From contig JALOCA010000004.1 of assembly GCA_023227965.1 (NCBI GenBank), positions 62,001-126,000 on the forward strand: DNA of 64,000 nucleotides, given 5' to 3'. Made by a program: the position numbers and the translations under genes. The notes beneath the pieces were generated by a model that did no database searches, was not told where the DNA came from, and was given only the letters and a program-made list of their open reading frames with translations. This stretch comes from Lentimicrobiaceae bacterium. Lineage in GTDB: Bacteria; Bacteroidota; Bacteroidia; Bacteroidales; JALOCA01. This document shows, piece by piece, positions 33,259 through 42,381 of the stretch; the stretch's first letter is position 1; every line of letters starts with the position of its first letter.

Positions 33259-34446
33259 ATGAATGAAATAATACAAAAAATACAGGAAGCTGCAAAGAAA
33301 TACGAGAAATACACTGCCGGAAACTTGTCGAAATTAGTGAAGATCAAGTCTACCAGCATGCACGAAAAAGAAGTACAACTGGAACTGAAACGGCAAATGG
33401 AAGATGCCGGTTTTGATGAAGTACGCATTGACGGACTTGGTAATGTCATCGGCAGAATTGGCAACGGGAAACGAATACTTGCCATTGACGGACATATGGA
33501 TACGGTGGACGTTGGAAATATTGCAAACTGGACATTCGATCCTTTTTGTGGGGATATAAAATGCGGATTTGTACACGGACGGGGAACCGTTGACCAGGAA
33601 GGCGGTGTAGCTGCAGCCGTTACCAGTGGACGTATTCTGAAAGAACTGGGTTTTGACAAAGACATGACTTTTTACGTTGTGGGCAGTGTGATGGAAGAAG
33701 ACTGCGACGGACTTTGTTGGAAATACTTAGTGGAAGAAGAAAAGCTGCAACCTGAGGTTGTCATCAGCACGGAACCCACCAACCTGAATATCTATCGCGG
33801 GCAACGCGGGAGGATGGAGATGGCAGTAAAGTTTAAAGGGATTAGTTGCCACGGAAGTGCCCCCGAAAGGGGAAAAAATGCAATTTACATGGCTGCACGT
33901 GCCGCTCTTGAAATAGAAAAACTGAATGAACGCTTGCCGGTGGATGAATTTCTTGGAAAAGGAAGCGTTACCATCTCGGAAATTAAATCTGGTAGTCCAT
34001 CTCTTTGTGCTGTTGCCGATTATGCCCAGTTTCACCTCGACCGCCGCCTTACCTGGGGCGAAACCAAAGAATCTGCCCTGGCAGAAATCCGGGAGATCAT
34101 CAAAGATATGGATGCTACGGTGGAGGTTCTTCACTATGAAGAAACGGCATATACCGGCATGCGTTACGGAATGGAGAAGTATTATCCCACATGGAAAATT
34201 CCGGCAGACCATTATTCCGTTCGAACCGGCGTGAAAGCTTTTCGCAAGCTGTTTAACAAAGAACCGGTAGTGGATAAATGGACTTTTTCTACCAATGGTG
34301 TAACCATCAACGGCTATTATGGCATTCCAGTAGTAGGTTTCGGACCTGGCAACGAAGTATTTGCCCATGCACCCAACGAAAAAGTTCCCGTAAGCGACCT
34401 GGTAGATGCTTCTGCCTTTTACGCTGCCTTTGCGTGGCTTTTTTGA
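33259..34446 (+). CDS. ygeY: YgeY-family M20 metallohydrolase (selenium-metabolism linked)
   Basis: The 395-residue zinc hydrolase is of the M20/ArgE-DapE type. Metal ligands and catalytic residues are visible: AIDGHMDTVD (H79, D81), GRGTVDQEGG (D112) and VMEEDCDG (E146/E147). The dimerisation region reads GISCHGSAPERGKNAIY. The sequence matches the YgeY branch, which occurs with SsnA, HyuA, YgeW and molybdenum hydroxylases in anaerobic purine/urate degradation loci; it should cleave an amide or carbamoyl bond of a ring-opened intermediate. ygeW follows after 33 bases. The other members of the set lie at 1580-7402, 26 kb away. The diaminopropionate ammonia-lyase YgeX, usually adjacent, is missing. 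Confidence 0.9.
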   Translation: MNEIIQKIQEAAKKYEKYTAGNLSKLVKIKSTSMHEKEVQLELKRQMEDAGFDEVRIDGLGNVIGRIGNGKRILAIDGHMDTVDVGNIANWTFDPFCGDIKCGFVHGRGTVDQEGGVAAAVTSGRILKELGFDKDMTFYVVGSVMEEDCDGLCWKYLVEEEKLQPEVVISTEPTNLNIYRGQRGRMEMAVKFKGISCHGSAPERGKNAIYMAARAALEIEKLNERLPVDEFLGKGSVTISEIKSGSPSLCAVADYAQFHLDRRLTWGETKESALAEIREIIKDMDATVEVLHYEETAYTGMRYGMEKYYPTWKIPADHYSVRTGVKAFRKLFNKEPVVDKWTFSTNGVTINGYYGIPVVGFGPGNEVFAHAPNEKVPVSDLVDASAFYAAFAWLF

Positions 34447-34479
34447 AGAAAAACTGATTAATTTTAATATTTTTACGTA

Positions 34480-35673
34480 ATGATCATGGATTTTAAGAAA
34501 ATAACAGAACAAATTGCTGCTCTGAAAACAAATTTATACCAAAAAGATTTCCTGCTTACCTGGGATAAAACACCTGAAGAACTAATGATGGTAATGCTTG
34601 TAGCAGAAGCACTACGAAGTCTTCGTAATCAGAATATTTCAACCCGGTGTTTCGATTCGGGACTTGGTATTTCCAACTTCCGCGATAACTCTACCCGTAC
34701 CCGTTTTTCGTTTGCTTCTGCCTGTAACCTGCTTGGATTGGAAGTGCAGGATCTTGACGAAGGGACATCCCAGATTGCCCACGGCGAAACTGTTCGCGAA
34801 ACGGCAAACATGATCTCTTTTCTTACTGAAATCATCGGAATACGCGACGATATGTTTCTTGGAGAAGGCCACAAGTATATGTCAGAGGTAGGCGAAGCCC
34901 TTGAAGACGGTTACAAACATGGCGTTTTGCCGCAACGGCCCGGTATAGTGAACCTGCAATGCGATATTGACCATCCGACACAAAGTATGGCCGACCTTCT
35001 TCACCTCGTAAATTACTTTGGCGGAATTGAAAATCTGAAGGGAAAGAAAATTGCCATGACGTGGGCTTATTCTCCCAGCTACGGAAAACCTCTTTCGGTG
35101 CCGCAGGGCATCATCGGGTTGATGACACGCTTTGGTATGCAGGTGAAACTGGCATACCCGGAAGGATATTCGCTGATTCCGGAAGTGGTGGAACTTGCCG
35201 GGAAAAATGCAAAGGCTTCGGGCGGAAGTTTTCATGTGATGAATAGCATGGAAGAAGCTTTTACAAATGCCGATATTGTTTACCCGAAGAGTTGGGCTCC
35301 CTTCTCGGTGATGGAACGCCGCACTGCATTGCTGAAAAATAACGACAGGGACGGGCTAAAGGCTTTAGAACAAGAATGCCTTGCCAATAATGCACGTTTT
35401 AAACATTGGGAATGCAATGATGAAAAGATGAAGATTACACGGGATGGCAAGGCATTGTATATGCACTGCCTGCCTGCCGATATTTCCGGTGTGTCGTGCC
35501 GCGAAGGGGAAGTGGCAGCCAACGTATTTGAACGTTATCGTATAGAAACCTACAAGGAAGCCGGTTATAAACCTTATATCATAGCCGCCATGATGCTTAC
35601 AAACCGTTTTGCCAACCCTGCTGCCATGCTGAATAGTATGTTGGAAAGAGGAAACAGGAGAGCGGGACTTTAG
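34480..35673 (+). CDS. ygeW: YgeW-family knotted carbamoyltransferase
   Basis: The 397-residue protein is related to aspartate and ornithine carbamoyltransferases. The carbamoyl-phosphate loop STRTR is at 71-75, DEGTSQIAHGETVRETANMI follows, and MHCLPAD supplies the HCLP motif. The sequence fits YgeW, a branch of the knotted transcarbamylases found in purine-degradation loci, where carbamoyl transfer would yield carbamoyl phosphate and, with carbamate kinase, ATP. No carbamate kinase lies nearby. Start ATG at 34480; another ATG at 34486 is equally plausible. It is the last gene of the ygeY-ygeW pair; the next gene is a separate outer-membrane protein. Confidence 0.9.
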   Translation: MIMDFKKITEQIAALKTNLYQKDFLLTWDKTPEELMMVMLVAEALRSLRNQNISTRCFDSGLGISNFRDNSTRTRFSFASACNLLGLEVQDLDEGTSQIAHGETVRETANMISFLTEIIGIRDDMFLGEGHKYMSEVGEALEDGYKHGVLPQRPGIVNLQCDIDHPTQSMADLLHLVNYFGGIENLKGKKIAMTWAYSPSYGKPLSVPQGIIGLMTRFGMQVKLAYPEGYSLIPEVVELAGKNAKASGGSFHVMNSMEEAFTNADIVYPKSWAPFSVMERRTALLKNNDRDGLKALEQECLANNARFKHWECNDEKMKITRDGKALYMHCLPADISGVSCREGEVAANVFERYRIETYKEAGYKPYIIAAMMLTNRFANPAAMLNSMLERGNRRAGL

Positions 35674-35807
35674 GAAGTTTCAGTTTTTTAAAACTTTTCA
35701 CCTGTATTTTATGGGTTTGGTATTTCATTTGTTTAATTGATCTCCGATAATAATTAATAGTGCAGATTAACGTTACTTTTTAATATTAATAATAAAAAAT
35801 AGCTAAT

Positions 35808-36368
35808 ATGATGAAAAAGAGAACACGTATTTTATTATTTATTGCCCTGATGTTCGTTGTGCCATTTTATGGCAAAGCACAAGAAGTTAAAAAAGGGAAT
35901 ATGAATTTAGGGATTGCAATAGGTCCAGCCACTAATTTCTATGACTATTCCTCGGGTATGAGACCAGGTGTTTATGGCTATTTTGAACAGGGTTTCTGGG
36001 AAGTAGGACCTGGAACCATTGCTCTGGGAGCAGAAGCTGGTTTCTCGTTCCTGCATCATGATGGCGATGATTTTAATTACAATTGGACTAACTTCTTTTT
36101 GCTTGCACGCGGAGCATATCATTATTACATCAAAGTTGCACATTTAGATGTATATGCAGGTTTTACTACCGGTCCCCGCTTTACCGCTTTTTCTGACAAT
36201 TATGATCATAGCAACCATGGGGATTCGCCGGATTATGACGCTGTTAATTTTCATTTTGGAGGGTTTACCGGTGCCGCTTACCAGTTTAATAACAAACTTA
36301 CAGGATTTATAGAATGTGGACACGACATTACGACTGTTTCTGCCGGGTTACGGTTTAAGTTGTACTAA
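35808..36368 (+). CDS. Small outer-membrane beta-barrel protein
   Basis: The protein has 186 residues. A signal peptide (KKRTRILLFIALMFVVPFYGKAQ) is followed by alternating aromatic/Gly strands (MNLGIAIGPATNFY, TIALGAEAGFSF, LDVYAGFTTGPRFTAF, FHFGGFTGAAYQF) and a typical barrel end VSAGLRFKLY. It fits an OmpX/OmpW-like eight-strand barrel of about 160 residues. A His/Asp-rich loop (DNYDHSNHGDSPDYD) could face outside. Function unknown. It is convergent with the kinase operon. Confidence 0.8.
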   Translation: MMKKRTRILLFIALMFVVPFYGKAQEVKKGNMNLGIAIGPATNFYDYSSGMRPGVYGYFEQGFWEVGPGTIALGAEAGFSFLHHDGDDFNYNWTNFFLLARGAYHYYIKVAHLDVYAGFTTGPRFTAFSDNYDHSNHGDSPDYDAVNFHFGGFTGAAYQFNNKLTGFIECGHDITTVSAGLRFKLY

Positions 36369-36570
36369 TCTTTTCTTTTAAAAAATAGCATCTTCTATAG
36401 ATTTCATAAAGGCAGCTGGAGCGATCTATCCCCATAAATTATCGAGATGTAATTCTGTAAAAAGAATCAGAAATATAATTCTGGAGAATGTGTTTTTTTT
36501 GCAAAGCAGATAGGGAAACACCATTGTACGATCCGTAGTGGTTAACCATAACCATTTGTCCGGGAAAATA

Positions 36571-38862
36571 TTAAAGCATTTTGTTTAATAAATCATAAAA
36601 CTCTGTTTTTACTATGGGTTTTGAGATATAGCCATCGCAACCAGCCTGTTTACATTTTTCTATTTCGTCGGGCATGGCATAAGCGGTTTGCGCAATTATT
36701 TTCAATGCAGGTTGTATTTTCTTTATTGCTGAAGTGGCTTCGTAACCATTCATGCCGGGCATACGAATGTCCATCAAAACAATGTCAATTTTAGGTTCGC
36801 TGACAACAATTCTAACGGCTTCATCTCCATCTTTTGCCCATAAAAGTTGTGCCTTGGTTTTTTTAAGCATTGCTTCTATCAGGTAATAATTCGATTCTAT
36901 GTCTTCTGCAATGAGAATGGTCGTATTTTTTAAATTTGGCAAACCTGTTTCTATAGTATTTTCATTTAAAGGTGTTGCATTTATATCTACAACACCGGGA
37001 AGCTGAAAGTAAAAGGAAGAGCCTTTTCCTTCCTCAGAATCTACCCATAGTGAGCCTCCTAACAAATCGGAAATTTCTTTGCAGATTGCCAGCCCCAACC
37101 CTATTCCGCCATGTTTGCGTGTATGGGTATCGTCCACCTGGCGGAAACGTTCGAAAATCAGATCTGTTTTATCTGATGGAATTCCAATTCCTGTATCCTG
37201 AACAAAGAAAGTTATATCTTTTTCGGAAAAGAAGTATCCAAACTCAATTTTTCCCTTTTCAGTAAACTTAACAGCATTATTCAACAGATTGGTAAGCATT
37301 TGAATTAACTTGGTTTTATCTGTAAGGATAGCTGTGGAAGTGGTATTGGGTTCGGGCTCGAATAAAACGGATATATGTTCTTTTTTTTCGTTGTTAATTT
37401 CGGCTTCAACAAATGATTTCAATTCCAAAAAAACGTCATAAACAGAAAAACTTTCCGGCCTTATTTTCAGTTCTTTTGTCTGAAGCATGGAAATATTAAA
37501 AATGGATTCAATGATACTAAGCAGGTGATTGCCACTTTTGTTTATTAATTTTGCCATTTCAAGTATTTCGTCGAGGGGCAAACTGTCATCAATCAAACTG
37601 CTGAAGCCAATAACCGCATTTAATGGAGTTCGCAGTTCATGGCTCATGGCAGCAAGGAATGCCGACTTTAGGCGGTCGCTTTCTTCGGCTTTTTCTTTGG
37701 CTAATATGAGTTCTGCTTCTTTTTTCTTTAGTTCAGTAATATTGGTAAAGGTGCCAATGATGCCCGCAACTTCATCCTTTTCGTTATAAAAAACGGCTTT
37801 GTCATAAATTACCTGATATTCTTTCTGATCCTTATCAAGAATAACGGATTCATAACGTTGCCTGCTTTTATCCCGTAACAGTTCCATATCCTTTTCATTG
37901 TATGTTTGGGAATACTGTTCGGGCCATAATTCATTTACTGTTTTACCACGGATTTCCTCAGCCGATTTACCGAACATTTCGGAAAAAGCTTCGTTGCAAC
38001 CCAGGTATTTGCCTTCGGTATCTTTATAAAATAAAGGAACAGGAATGGAATGCAGCATGGCATCGATAAAATAATACTGCCGTTTGATTTCATTTTCCGC
38101 TTTTTTACGTTCCGAAATATCTCTGACGATGCCCACCGCACCGTAGCCTTCGGAAAGTTGCATACCGGCAAGGGAAAGTTCAATATCAATAATAGTTCCG
38201 TCTTTTTTTAAAGCTTCCAGTTCTACTACTTTTCCAAGCATGGGACCTTCGCCCGTTTCTCTGAAATGTTGGAATGCCGGTAAATGCTGCGAATGATATT
38301 TTGAAGGAGCCAGCAAGGAATGTATATTTTTATTTCTGGCTTCTTCAATAGAATATCCGAATATTTTTTCAGCCCCGGGATTCCAATAATTGATTTTTCC
38401 TTCATTATCAATCATGATAATGCCATCCTGAGCGTAGGTAGTAATCAGGCGGAATTTTTCTTCGCTTGCTTTCAGTTTCAGCCTTTCATTTTTAAGTTTT
38501 AAAACACCTTCAATTGCTATAGGCAAACGGTGCAAACGTTCTTTTACCACGTAGTCCCAGGCACCAGCTTTAATAGAGTCGGCAGCAGCTTCTTCACTTA
38601 TTGTACCAGTTACAATAATAATAGGGGTATCGGGGTGCATTTCACGAGCCATCCTTGCAGCTTCCAGTCCGTTAAGCTGGGGTAATTTGAAATCGCTTAA
38701 CACTATATCAGGATAAAAATCTATGAGTGCCTGTTCAAAATCGCTTCTTGAAACAACCCATTTAAAACGGAAATCAAACTTTAAGGAGGAGGTTATTTCC
38801 AGTTTAATAAGCTCCATATCGTTTTCATCATCTTCGAGCATCAATATTTTGAGCATTTCCAT
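36571..38862 (-). CDS. Hybrid histidine kinase with receiver domains at both ends
   Basis: The protein has 763 residues from the ATG at 38862. Order: receiver (ILMLEDDENDME, IVLSDFKLP), two PAS domains (about 135-250 and 265-385), a dimerisation/phosphoacceptor helix AAMSHELRTPLN, a HATPase domain (LTNLLNNAVKFT, DTGIGIP, GIGLGLAICKE) and a C-terminal receiver (ILIAEDIESN, IVLMDIRMPGMNG). It has no membrane segment. Its ATG is 22 bases after the stop of the single-receiver gene, and the three genes form one minus-strand operon, suggesting a phosphorelay. No DNA-binding output is encoded, so the end target is unknown. Confidence 0.9.
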   Translation of the reverse strand: MEMLKILMLEDDENDMELIKLEITSSLKFDFRFKWVVSRSDFEQALIDFYPDIVLSDFKLPQLNGLEAARMAREMHPDTPIIIVTGTISEEAAADSIKAGAWDYVVKERLHRLPIAIEGVLKLKNERLKLKASEEKFRLITTYAQDGIIMIDNEGKINYWNPGAEKIFGYSIEEARNKNIHSLLAPSKYHSQHLPAFQHFRETGEGPMLGKVVELEALKKDGTIIDIELSLAGMQLSEGYGAVGIVRDISERKKAENEIKRQYYFIDAMLHSIPVPLFYKDTEGKYLGCNEAFSEMFGKSAEEIRGKTVNELWPEQYSQTYNEKDMELLRDKSRQRYESVILDKDQKEYQVIYDKAVFYNEKDEVAGIIGTFTNITELKKKEAELILAKEKAEESDRLKSAFLAAMSHELRTPLNAVIGFSSLIDDSLPLDEILEMAKLINKSGNHLLSIIESIFNISMLQTKELKIRPESFSVYDVFLELKSFVEAEINNEKKEHISVLFEPEPNTTSTAILTDKTKLIQMLTNLLNNAVKFTEKGKIEFGYFFSEKDITFFVQDTGIGIPSDKTDLIFERFRQVDDTHTRKHGGIGLGLAICKEISDLLGGSLWVDSEEGKGSSFYFQLPGVVDINATPLNENTIETGLPNLKNTTILIAEDIESNYYLIEAMLKKTKAQLLWAKDGDEAVRIVVSEPKIDIVLMDIRMPGMNGYEATSAIKKIQPALKIIAQTAYAMPDEIEKCKQAGCDGYISKPIVKTEFYDLLNKML

Positions 38863-38884
38863 AACACACGTTATTTTTTTTTGA

Positions 38885-39316
38885 TTATACAGTTTTATTA
38901 ACAATCGCCCAAAAAGAACCTATTTTTTTTACAGCTTCTATAAAATCGTCATAATCTACTGGTTTCACCACATAAGCATTTACGCCCAAATTATAGCTTT
39001 TCACAAGATCGCTCTCCATAGCCGAAGAGGTTAGCATCACCACTGGTATGGTTTTTAGCTCTTCGTCCGATTTAATGATTTTTAAAGCCTGAATCCCATC
39101 AAGTTTTGGCATTTTGATATCGAGCAATATCAGTACCGGTTTTTCTTTTTCCCGGTTTTGGTATTTGCCATTGTATTGCAGGTAGTCCAAAACCTGGATA
39201 CCATCATTTACAACGTCTATACGGTTGCTTAATTTGCATTGTTTAAAAGCCGTTAAGGTTAGTTCAACGTCGTTTTCGTTATCTTCGGCATAAAGAATTG
39301 GAGGAATTTTTTCCAT
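38885..39316 (-). CDS. Single-domain response regulator (Rcp1-like)
   Basis: The 143-residue protein is only a receiver domain: acidic pair in LYAEDNENDVEL, phosphoacceptor Asp in LILLDIKMPKLDG, Thr/Ser switch VMLTSSA and Lys in VVKPVDYDD. It resembles the Rcp1/CheY-like regulators that accompany phytochrome-type kinases. It lies 11 bases after the multi-PAS kinase gene and 22 bases before the hybrid kinase gene, so it can act as the phosphotransfer step between the two. Confidence 0.93.
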   Translation of the reverse strand: MEKIPPILYAEDNENDVELTLTAFKQCKLSNRIDVVNDGIQVLDYLQYNGKYQNREKEKPVLILLDIKMPKLDGIQALKIIKSDEELKTIPVVMLTSSAMESDLVKSYNLGVNAYVVKPVDYDDFIEAVKKIGSFWAIVNKTV

Positions 39317-39327
39317 AGTAAAATGTT

Positions 39328-42033
39328 TTATAATGTAATAAAAAATGTTGCGCCATTATTTGTTTCGCCTTTGGCGGTAATGGTTCCGCCATGTTTATGA
39401 ATTATTTGTTTAACATTAGCCAAGCCAATACCAGTACCTTCAAATTCGCTTTGGGTGTGCAAGCGCTGAAAAACACCAAATAGTTTATTCGCGTAAGCCA
39501 TATCGAAACCGGCTCCATTATCCTTTACGAAGATAGTATTTTTCTGGTCAGTATCTTTATAATATCCTATTTCTATTATCGCTTTTTCTTTTTTGGATGT
39601 AAATTTGATGGCATTGGAAATAAGATTTTCAAAAACCATTTGTAAAAGCCCGGAATCGCCATGGATCACGGGAAGTTTGCCAACTTTCATTTCGATTTTT
39701 CGGCTTGTGATTTCCGGTTCAAATTGATTAATTACATTTTTAACCAAGGTATTCAAATCAACTTCCGTTGTTTGTATGGGCTTTCGTCCCAAACGGGAAA
39801 ATTTTAGCAAATCGTCAATCATCCTTCCCATCTGGATAACCGAATCGCTGATTTTCCGGAAGTACCTGTTGGTTTCATCAGAAGATTCAGAAATTGCATC
39901 TTTTAAAATTTTGGAAAAGCCATCAATATGACGGAGCGGAGCACGTAAATCGTGCGAAATGGAATATGCAAAAGATTCAAGGTCCTTGTTGGCATCTTCA
40001 AGTTGCAAGGTACGTTCCTCTACTTTTTTCTCAAGATGTTGATTTAGCTCGTTTAATTCGGTTATATCCCGGGAAATACCCAAAATACCCATCAGGTGGC
40101 CTTCCACGTCGTACATCGGTGTTTTTATGGTTTCAAATAAACCTTTATATCCGTTTCCGGCAAAAACTAATTCCTCTGTGTTTATGGAAGGTTTTCCTGC
40201 CATCATGGCTTTACGGTCTTTTTCTCTAAAAAAATCGGCAATAGGCGCATCCACAAAATCATAATCGGTTTTGCCGATAATATCTTTTTCTTTTGCTCCG
40301 AAAAGAAGTTCGAATTGTGGATTGCATAGTATATAAACGCCATTATGATCTTTCAGCCATACCAAATCGGGGATGGATTCAATGAGGGTACGTAATCGTT
40401 TACGCTCGTTTTCCAGTTTTAACTCGGCAATTTTTCGTTCGGTGATGTCGTGAATTACGCCAAGTATATATTCTTCTTCATTAAGGCTAATGACTTCTGC
40501 CGACACCAAACAGTTCCTGACATTTCCCTTAAAATTGAAATCACATTCAAAATTCTGCACCCTGCCGTTTTTCTGCAAAAGAGATGTAAATTGATTCCGC
40601 TGTTCGGAAATGATCCATAAATGAATATCGATTGTTGTTTTTCCAATACATTCATCTTTGGTTAAGCCCGAAAGAGCAATAAAAGAATCGTTTGTTTCCA
40701 CGATCTTTCCTTCGTTAAGGAAGGTGATTAAAATAGGATCGGGACTACAACGGAAGGCTTTGGCAAATTTTTCCTCACTTTTTTTCAGATTGTCCAATGT
40801 ATTTTTCAACAGGGTGATGTCGCGCGAAAACATAGCAACGTTTTCAATGGTACCATCTGCTTCCACTATGGGTTCTATCGTATTTTCGAACCATTTTTCA
40901 TCATAAGTATCTGTAAAAGTAATACCTCTCCGGGCTTCGATACATTCATTGATAATCTTTACTCTGTTTTGAAAAACAGATGGCGGCAACACTTTGCTTG
41001 TCGAAAATCCAATAATTTCTTCTCTGGTTTTGCCCCAGCGATGAAGCAATATTTTATTACATGCCTGGAATTCACCTTTCCGGTTGGTCATGGTAATGGC
41101 ATCGGAAGATGCATCGAGAACTGCCTGTAAAAGATTGTTCGCTTTACTGAGTTTTTGTTCAGTAATTTTTCTTTCGGTGATGTTACGTACAGCGCCATAA
41201 ATACCTTTTAATGCATTTCGATCGCTGTCCCAAAGAGGATGAGCAAATACCTGCACCCAAACCACTTCTCCCCGTTTGTTCAGTGTGCGGATTTCCGATT
41301 TTATGGCACGGTTACCGAAAAGGTTCAGCAAATCCTCATCTTCTTTCTTCAGATCATCGGGATGAATAGAAGCATGCCAGCCTCCTTTAGCCTTGTATTC
41401 TTCGAAAGTAAAACCTGTGATATTCTCGAAGGCTCCGCTTACCCAATTTAATTCGAAGGAACCATCCGAAAGCACCATGGTGGAAAAAACATAATCGGAA
41501 GAAACCTCTGATATAAGCCGGTAACGTTCTTCGCTTTTGTTAAGTTCCTCCTGAATCTTTATCCTTTCCCCGATATTTCTGCTGACTCCGATAAATTCAA
41601 GTAAATTACCCTGTTCGTCTCTGTTAGCAGAAATAATTACTTCTGTCCAGACCGTTGAACCATCCTTGCAGGTTTGTTCCAATTCATAGCAACCAAAAAC
41701 GTCTTTTTTAATGCCTTTTGCTTCTTCATCCAGCGTTTCCGCTAATAATTGTAAAGCTTTTCGGGCTGATGCGGGAGTGAGTACATCATTGATGGTTTGT
41801 TTGTATACTTCTGCCGCCGTAAACCCCCTGAGTCGCTCTATCGATGGGCTGACATACGTAAATTGTCCCTGTAAATTTAAAATCCAGATAAGATCGGAAA
41901 CTTTTGAAGTAAGTATTTGATAGCGGTTAAGTTCCGTCTTTTTTTGAGATAATTCATTCCTTAAGGCAAGGTTTTCCTGCAGAAGCGCTTCGTAAGTTGG
42001 ATCGTTTTCTATCATGGCGCACAATTTTTGCAT
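39328..42033 (-). CDS. Multi-PAS sensor histidine kinase
   Basis: The 901-residue soluble kinase starts with a short coiled coil and carries about five PAS/PAC modules. Repeated PAC endings are visible: FIGVSRNIGERIKI, GIYGAVRNITERKI, NVAMFSRDITLLKN, LGVIHDITERKIA and GILGISRDITELN. A coiled coil leads to the phosphoacceptor motif FAYSISHDLRAPLRHIDGF and a HATPase domain (NLISNAIKFT, DNGAGFD, GTGIGLA) that ends the protein. The H-box type is that of phytochrome-like and Bacteroidota cytosolic kinases. It is the first gene of the phosphorelay operon. Start ATG 42033, with an alternative at 42015. Ligands are unknown. Confidence 0.92.
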   Translation of the reverse strand: MQKLCAMIENDPTYEALLQENLALRNELSQKKTELNRYQILTSKVSDLIWILNLQGQFTYVSPSIERLRGFTAAEVYKQTINDVLTPASARKALQLLAETLDEEAKGIKKDVFGCYELEQTCKDGSTVWTEVIISANRDEQGNLLEFIGVSRNIGERIKIQEELNKSEERYRLISEVSSDYVFSTMVLSDGSFELNWVSGAFENITGFTFEEYKAKGGWHASIHPDDLKKEDEDLLNLFGNRAIKSEIRTLNKRGEVVWVQVFAHPLWDSDRNALKGIYGAVRNITERKITEQKLSKANNLLQAVLDASSDAITMTNRKGEFQACNKILLHRWGKTREEIIGFSTSKVLPPSVFQNRVKIINECIEARRGITFTDTYDEKWFENTIEPIVEADGTIENVAMFSRDITLLKNTLDNLKKSEEKFAKAFRCSPDPILITFLNEGKIVETNDSFIALSGLTKDECIGKTTIDIHLWIISEQRNQFTSLLQKNGRVQNFECDFNFKGNVRNCLVSAEVISLNEEEYILGVIHDITERKIAELKLENERKRLRTLIESIPDLVWLKDHNGVYILCNPQFELLFGAKEKDIIGKTDYDFVDAPIADFFREKDRKAMMAGKPSINTEELVFAGNGYKGLFETIKTPMYDVEGHLMGILGISRDITELNELNQHLEKKVEERTLQLEDANKDLESFAYSISHDLRAPLRHIDGFSKILKDAISESSDETNRYFRKISDSVIQMGRMIDDLLKFSRLGRKPIQTTEVDLNTLVKNVINQFEPEITSRKIEMKVGKLPVIHGDSGLLQMVFENLISNAIKFTSKKEKAIIEIGYYKDTDQKNTIFVKDNGAGFDMAYANKLFGVFQRLHTQSEFEGTGIGLANVKQIIHKHGGTITAKGETNNGATFFITL

Positions 42034-42381
42034 TGTAAAAAATTACCCCGAAAATTATTTTAATGGCACCAAATCATATATTTTCAACATGCCACTCTTA
42101 CAAAAACTATATTTCAATCTTTTTATTTGCCCGTCTTAAAATAGTCTTCAAATATAAGTAATTTTAATAAATTTCTGAAAAAGGCCGCCCAAGTATTTTT
42201 TATACGTTAACAGATTAAAAAAAGTAATTAAGAAATAACCCGGCAGGTTGCTCTGAAAATTTTCTCTATTTAATCCCTTAACGTTTTTTACATAAATTTT
42301 AGCAGTTAAACAAAAATTAATACATTTGGCAGCTTAAATTTTGGAACTCACATTATAACTTACCTATAAAAATTAATTTCT
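42034..42381. other. Divergent intergenic region between the kinase operon and the MFS gene
   Basis: AT-rich and without a gene. It contains the candidate -7 box for the MFS gene at 42321-42328. A convincing promoter for the kinase operon was not found. Confidence 0.5.
42321..42328 (+). promoter_or_regulatory. Candidate -7 element for the MFS transporter gene
   Basis: TACATTTG matches TAnnTTTG, 53 bases upstream of the ATG at 42382. No matching -33 box at ideal spacing. Confidence 0.45.
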
